Of a stretch of 64,000 nt of DNA, positions 58,120 to 64,000 are shown one piece after another. The notes beneath the pieces are model-generated. The model saw nothing but the letters and a program-made list of their open reading frames with translations, had not been told where the DNA came from and ran no database searches. The stretch is from assembly GCA_015179045.1 (NCBI GenBank), contig WHUZ01000084.1:124001-188000 (forward strand), in the 5' to 3' direction. Made by a program: the position numbers and the translations under genes. Positions within the stretch are counted from its first letter, which is position 1. Each line of letters opens with the position of its first letter. Source of the stretch: Kalaharituber pfeilii (taxonomy: Eukaryota; Ascomycota; Pezizomycetes; Pezizales; Pezizaceae).

Positions 58120-58625
58120 AGAATATCGGAATCGAGCTGCAGAAAACCCGGGCAATGAGGTGCATCAAGATGAAATTGATGATATTGAAAAGATTAAAGA
58201 TGATGTTCACAGAGCTATTCATGTCAGTGAAGAAATCATGTACTCTAAAGCAGCGGCATCTATACTCAGGTATCCAATTATGCATTTGACTCGTGTTTTG
58301 TATCTCAAGCTTGCCAGTTCATCGGTGGCCTCCCAGTGATGAGTTGCCCGGATAAGATGACTGGCCCCGAACAGTTGCAAATTCTCACTGTGCTATAATT
58401 GAGAATAGTTCCTCTGAGCAAGCAGAGTTGCTAAACGAAGCATTGGTTTAACTTCTCTACATAGCATTTAAAAAATTATGCGCTATCAGTTGAGGCATAC
58501 ACTCTTCTACGTGGCTAGCTTTGGCGGGAAGTGTGTCGAATTGTGGTGTACGTCTAGTCTGGTTGGCACGACCCCCGGTGTACGTCAAGCTGTGGTAAGG
58601 CAAGTATCCTCCTAAAATGGCCAAC

Positions 58626-58676
58626 TTCGCCATAGCCACTAGGGCGGCACGAGAGTAATGAGTAAAAAAAAAAAAA
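58626..58676 (+). mobile_element. Family B micro-retroposon
   Basis: TTCGCCATAGCCACTAGGGC, GGCACGAGAGTAATGAGT and about 12 A. It starts at the same position as the two family B copies with target-site duplications. No clear duplication is seen and the stems have decayed. Confidence 0.65.
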
Positions 58677-59960
58677 GGCCTAGCTACGAAATACAGAGCA
58701 ATAATTGTTATCAAAACTTCCTTAAACAGCATCCTACAATTAATTCTAAATTTATACAATATCTAAAGCATATATATGAACGGTACGGAGTTTTAATGTC
58801 GATGCACACCGTGCATCTTAAAAGGCTTTACATAATTGCATATGTCGCTATCTAATAATCTAAAGGAAGGGCATGGTGATGGGCGTTACCCATTCCAACT
58901 TCCACAAGTCAAGTATGCGCACCTGACCTGCTCGTAAGGTCGCGGTCACTGATGGTAGTCGATAGTTCGGAAGCTCTCCGGACAGGCAGATTCTGCCTGC
59001 CACTCCTGGACTTTATCAGACGATAACCTTTACGCCACGGCACTGTGAGACAGGTACCAGTATTATAGGGTAGGTAGATCGATTATTAGTACAGGCATAT
59101 GGCAAGACAAACTAAAAGTGGACTAGCGACCTAAATGTGTACTTACAGGCCCACTGTACCAAATATTAGCCGATGCTGTAAGTTACTAGTTTGAATGCAT
59201 AATTACTCAATTTAGTAAGAAATAAAAAATAGAAAAATAGATGAATAGACTATGTGCAGTCATAAAACGCCAAGCCCGACCTAATGTCAAGGTAAATCTA
59301 AGCATAAATAGAGGAGAATTCCCTGGGTTCTTGTTCTGGGAAATCCATCTCATCCCTGTTTTAGATATTACTCCGGTGACATTAGTCCCTAGAGGAGAGA
59401 TGTCGACGCTCCTATTCTACTCATCCTCTTTAAAATTGACCAGCAAGAACAACCAGCAGCACAAAGCGACTGAAGCGTTGGCAAGTGAAGAGCTAGCTCC
59501 AGCTCATGCCAGGCCAGCTCTAGCTGGCTCGGCTCGTGCCGCTCACTAGCTCGTGTGAATCGGAGATATTTGATGCATTCAATATCACACCAACCACTTG
59601 ATAATAGTGTCCATGAATACTGATCATATGGTATTGGAGGCCGGTAACGAGAAGTTACAGTAGACACATTGCAACGCCGTTCAAGTTCAAACTTCATACT
59701 TAGGAGTATTGCTTGAAAATACCCCATTATGACTAATCTAAGAGCAATAATCTGGCGTTTGCGTTGGCGTTCAAGTTCAGTATCTATAGTGAACTTAATG
59801 ATGATGACGATGAAGTGAGGTTCCTACGTCATGTGGAGTTCTATATTTCATGCGCTGAAGTTCTGGACCGTTCTTGTACAGTTTTGGGTTACCTCGTCTT
59901 ACCCTTGTTGATTTGAAATAAGTCCTGCTGGGGTTATGTACAGGGTTGCAAAATCCCTCT
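58677..59960. other. Intergenic region without a supported gene
   Basis: A local repetition of AGCTC/GGCTC words at 59490-59552 is the only feature. No gene could be supported. Confidence 0.4.
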
Positions 59961-60427
59961 ATTGCCACTTATTACTATATACAGAAATTTGTCACAGGGT
60001 GTCTTGTTTGCAGATTTCTAGGAATCTATTACTAGCCAGTAAAATATGTATTCGGACAGGGGTACCAATGCACATTATGCGCTATGTCCGAATACATATT
60101 ATACTAGCTAGTATCTTTCCTGTCCTTCACCTTCTGCTTCAATAGCTCAAACTCACTATATTAGTATCACACATAATATATCACTCTGTACATAATAGAA
60201 TAACTGCCACTTTGGTTATTTCTATCGGGCTCACAATTAGAACTCATTAGTTAGCATAATTCATAACAATAATGCAGTGAATTCCCACAACACTATTTCT
60301 GTAGATGCTAAATCATGGACTGCGTGAGCTCTAAGGTTGCAATCTGATAGGTCTGATCGGAATGGACAGGGATAAAACAGTTAGTTTCCGGCACAGAATT
60401 CATGCATGTCTCGACCACCCAAGGGAT
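59961..60427. repeat. Dispersed repeat, unsplit copy
   Basis: A continuous copy of the sequence split at 47861-48061 and 50409-50589. The two halves are joined here with three bases (60248-60250) where the other copy has 2347 bp. It carries the foldback insertion 60030-60113. Confidence 0.8.
60030..60113. mobile_element. 84-bp foldback element
   Basis: Inverted arms of 29 bp (60030-60058 and 60085-60113) match at 27 positions, with core ATATGTATTCGGACA and its reverse complement, around a 26-bp loop. The related repeat at 47861-48061 lacks this segment (empty site near 47927-47930), which shows it is an insertion. Confidence 0.8.
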
Positions 60428-61371
60428 AACTTGGCCCCCACCTGCATCACTAAATGCTGGTAACGAGTACCCATCATATCATTAAAATAGTAACAACGCC
60501 ATCTTGGCATGGCTTTCTAAGAGTAGCGATATATGCGTGTTCAGCAAGTGCGTCAGGTTCTAAGATACTGGAAATATACCTCTTTTTTTATGTGTTCGAC
60601 ATAACGCCACTCAGTTAGTGGTGAGCAGTTGAGCAGAAGCCTGAGACAGAGCAGCGAGAGTAGTGAGCACAAGTAGGAGTGGTAACAGCTGGAGTAGTTA
60701 GTAGTACCTGCAGCAGTGAACCTAGAGTTGAACAGCAATAAGCTGAATAGTAGGAATGAGCCAAATAGCTAGGGGCATATGCTGACCAAGTAGCAGTATT
60801 GCATATATGTCGAATACATTAAAACGATAGGCATATTGCTCTTGCTGATATATCGCTGCTCTTAGGAAACCATGCCAAGGCGGTATTGTTACTACGTTAA
60901 TGATATGATGGGGATTAGAAGGTTTTTGCTTTTGGTGCAGGGTATATCAAACGATTAGAATTCCTTCCTACAAGGGTACGTACAGGGTTCTAAAATCCCT
61001 CTAATTATAGAATATTGTGATGTTTTACTCTTTTGGGATGTTGAAGACGTTACAATCCCTCGTTGTGTGTACCGTGCTGCCGGAGCACTCTGATATGTGG
61101 GGCTGATTGCAAGCATAATCTATTCTTAACAGCGGCATGTGGGCTCTTTTTAGTAGTCGCTAACAGAATTGGCATAGTCAAGTACGCAGCTACAGCTTGC
61201 TAATGGTTGGTTGAAGTGGCGGTGGAGTATGAAAGGAGTTTTAAATAATTGCTAAGGTAACAAACAATCATCAATCACTGCTTTCGATATCTTTCAACGT
61301 GTATCAAGGCTCATCATCCAAGCTCTCACCATTATTATCGTCACGTCTCGTACTGACACCAGTCATTCAAA
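60428..61371. other. Upstream region of the NLR gene
   Basis: A word ACAGGGTT/CTAAAATCCCTCTA at 60969-60993 also occurs at 59940-59961. No gene is supported; the last 150 bp before the ATG are pyrimidine-rich in part (CATCATCC, CTCTCACC) as expected for a promoter-proximal leader. Confidence 0.35.
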
Positions 61372-64000
61372 ATGGGTAAAAATGATCCCAAAAGCCAAAC
61401 GGGGTTCCGTAAGAGCGTTAGAAGATTAGGGGAAAAGCTTAGGATTGGGTCAGTTTTCAAAAACAATGGCGATTTACCTCTGCTCAGGCTAACTTCCGTC
61501 ACTCCATAGAGGCTCATCCAGATCGAGATCTCCAGCTGGCAATATAGCGGGGCATACGAGGGCCTCTAGCGCACCCCCATCAACAGATAGGCTTTCGCAT
61601 ACTCTCCCTCACACTACCCCACAAACAAGACAGGCACAAATATCAGCGAGCCCAGTTACTCCTTTCACATCACCACTACCATCAATACAAATACAAAACG
61701 TGGATTCCACCCCAGTACCCGGTTCGTCGCATTTACCAATTGTATCAGGGCCACTGCAAACTCCTCCGCAGAATTTACAAAATAAGGATACACGTGCGAA
61801 TGTCGAAGATGTAATTAAGGAGTTACAGTCTGCTAAAGCTGATATCGACAAAAGGCAGTGGAAATATACCAACAGGCATGGTGAGACTGTTGTTGTAGTG
61901 GAGCGGATAGGGCGGATCCTTAAGGGGGTGCAGAAGTATACAGTTTTAGTCGATACAGCAATACAGCATAGCCCCGAAACCACCGCTCTTGTATGGACTG
62001 GTGTTAGATTTATTTTGCAAGTCAGTCATAGAATTCTCCCCCATGGAACTTTCGCTTAATATAATAGGTTGCACTCAATCATGTCGAATTAATGGAAACC
62101 CTGGAACTTGCAATGGGAACTATTATTGATAGGATGGCCACTTGTGAATTCTATGCTCGCATCTATAGGACTGCATCATTTGAGGTCACATTGCATTCAG
62201 ACTTGAGTGAGGCTTTTAACCGCAAGTTGGGTTCTGCTCTGGACGAACTCTATGATGCGATTTCGAAGTTTACACTCGAAGTGCAAAAATATTTTGGTAG
62301 CTCGGCATCCTGTAGGTTCAACTCAGTTTGGGACAGTTTGGACCTCACTAACGAGAACCAAATTTAGGGGCAACGAAGATAGGGAATCTCTTTGTGCCTT
62401 TCTCAACATCGATGCAACCATTTCTTGATGAAATAGCTAGCAAGGAGAAGGCTATTCAGGAGTATGCAGAAATGGCTACAATGAAACGGGTTATGGGTAA
62501 GAACGCTATGTGAGTCCCATATGGATAGGCAGTTTTATCTAATGAGAATAGAGAGTTCCAATGATCTCAAACAAATGGAGGGTCTTTTGAATGATATCAG
62601 AGGGGAACTGAAACTTTTGTCTACCCTAGACAGTAAGTGCATGATTATATTAATTTCGGTCATAAGAAATTGTTATGCAATTTGATGCTAATTGTAATGA
62701 ATAAATGCAGATATTTCCATGAACATGGAAGAAAGCCTTGCGGTTACTAGGGATATCAAGGATATGGTAACTACACTTGGTATGTTTATGCACACCTGTT
62801 CACTGATCTCTTCTTTAACATAAATTAGTATCGAATCAACGTCAAACAGCGGGTTGGGAAACTTTAGATTCAGACTTTAAGCAGCTTAGGAAGAATTATG
62901 TAGCTAAACATAAGCTGGAGTTTGAGTTTGACCTATATATTCGAGCAGAAGGAATGATACAACAACACGATAGCAATCGCTTTGATCTACTGGACGCTGT
63001 TCAAGAATTCCTTTCAGATGCCATGCCACAAAAGGTTTGCTTTATTTTAATTAATCATTTATCTTATTTCATTTGGTGCTTGCAGCCTTGCGGGCTTTTG
63101 CTAACTTGATGAGTGATTTAAAAGGTTTGCTTGATTCAAGGTGCTGCTGGATCTGGAAAATCAACGTTCAACCATCACCTTGCACAGCAGCTATGGTCTG
63201 TCTTTGACAAAGCTTCCAATAAAGAAATTGCAGTGGTTCCAGTATTTATATCACTCTCTAGAGTATATACATCTGGAACCCATAACCAAGATCTAATAGC
63301 TGCTTTCTTTACTAAACAAGGCTTTCATAAAGACCAAATAGACCTAGTTCGGCATCAACGGCAGTTCGTATTTATCTTGGATGGTTATGATGAAATTGAA
63401 AGACGAGATCGCAACTTTTATACCGAAAATGAGCTTGATACATGGAACGCTAAAGTGGTCATTACCAGCCGACCCGAATATTTGCCTCCTGGGTATCGAA
63501 GTCAGTTTTACCCCCGTGGTCAGCCAAAACTATTACAAGAATACTACCTTGCGCCATTTTCGAAGTCAAGCATCCGGAGGTATATTTCGCAATATGTGAA
63601 GGCTAGACCTGGTCACTCAGTTGAGGAGTTCGAACAGTATATACTAAAGCCCGATGTTTGTGCCTTAGTCAGCAACCCTTTCCTACTCAAAATGACTATG
63701 ACCGTGAAACCAGCTCACAGCAAAGACAAACTCAAGCGCGGAGATTTATATCATCAGTTCATTGATTATTGGATTAACCAGGCAAAGGAGCGTTTGGATA
63801 ATGTTCAACTACCAGGAGCCCAGCGTGATGCATATACCCAGTTAACTGACATCAACTTTAGTTTTCAAGCACGATACTTTTGTCAACAATTTGCACTAAC
63901 GCTCTATCGCTGTCAGGTATTAGAAGCAACCTATGTACCTACTAGTATTTTCTCCAATGCTATACCACAAGATCAGTCATCCTGGAAACGCTTTTTAGCA
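61372..64000 (+). CDS. NACHT-domain NLR (STAND) protein, 3' end outside the window
   Basis: Eight exons are readable: 61372-61448, 61510-62020, 62068-62296, 62368-62496, 62552-62632, 62711-62779, 62829-63034 and 63125 to the window end, all with GT-AG introns and continuous frame, giving 726 residues so far. Residues 1-25 are basic; about 27-100 are a Ser/Pro/Arg-rich linker. A helical N-terminal region (about 100-275; ALVWTGVRFILQ, NHVELMETLELA) resembles DUF7708/Goodbye-type domains of fungal NLRs. The NACHT domain starts at about 435: P-loop GAAGSGKST at 440-448, Walker B FVFILDGYDE at 515-524, then KVVITSRPEYL and LVSNPFLLKMTM. These proteins are ATP-driven switches in non-self recognition and cell death. 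The C-terminal sensor repeats (WD40, ankyrin, TPR or other) would lie downstream. The start is the first ATG giving the frame through exon 1. Confidence 0.88.

Larger units (their letters stand above)
53412..58373. mobile_element. Non-autonomous TIR element, copy 2, disrupted by nested insertions
   Basis: Left part 53412-53668 matches 40590-40868 of copy 1; the right part, from about 57777 to 58373, matches its right part and ends GGCCCCGAACA, the inverse of the copy 1 left end. The roughly 4.1 kb between is made of LINE fragments and poly(A) insertions. A 161-codon frame at 57854-58339 (starting MPSELVKPSVQIFNKNW) belongs to this element; it is Lys/Ile/Glu-rich, carries a family A-like word at 58093-58119, and has no recognised domain. 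Confidence 0.55.

Overview
The window looks like a gene-poor, transposon-rich stretch of a filamentous fungal genome, most likely an ascomycete. The reasons are introns of about 45-90 nt with GT...AG ends and CTAAT/CTAAC-like branch sites, an ABCG half-transporter, a NACHT-type NLR, a secreted Kex2-type precursor, and relics of Tad-like LINEs, a DUF6589-type gene and a RecQ-like helicase. I could not fix the genus. There are no tRNA or rRNA genes, no CRISPR and no bacterial signals.

Layout. 0-3.3 kb: a C2H2-type zinc-finger gene (+, 5' end outside or unresolved) and a secreted acidic-pro/cationic-mature protein (-). 4-10.3 kb: a short MITE, a perfect inverted repeat, then two dead genes facing each other, a DUF6589-like relic (+) and a RecQ-like helicase relic (-). 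11-12.5 kb: a Ser/Pro/Glu coding repeat and a TA-flanked MITE. 13.5-16.2 kb: a 16-exon ABCG transporter, readable throughout if one intron uses a GC donor. 16-24.9 kb: mostly non-coding with a duplicated 150-170 bp repeat and several tiny poly(A) insertions. 25-26.1 kb: a decayed gene resembling the C-terminus of tubulin cofactor D. 30-31 kb: a coiled-coil gene (-) with one apparent frameshift. 39.3-41.8 kb: two TIR elements. 43.7-45.5 kb: a 600-residue disordered Ser/Pro-rich protein (-). 47.9-50.6 kb: a repeat split by 2.35 kb that carries a 69-residue double zinc-finger gene; the unsplit relative is at 60 kb. 51.8-58.4 kb: a nested pile of LINE fragments inside a TIR element. 61.4 kb to the end: an NLR gene that runs off the window.

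The most unusual signal is a set of very short poly(A)-tailed insertions of two families (A and B). Each has only about 40 nt of unique sequence that can fold into a hairpin. Several are flanked by their own 9-13 bp target-site duplications and start at nearly the same base, so they do not look like randomly truncated LINE copies. The same hairpins form the 3' ends of longer LINE-derived elements here, and family B copies show paired changes in the stem. This suggests that a LINE machinery mobilises tails that are little more than its own 3' recognition hairpin.

The host genes do not form an evident pathway. The NLR, the ABCG transporter and the secreted cationic protein are all of kinds common in variable, interaction-related fungal regions.
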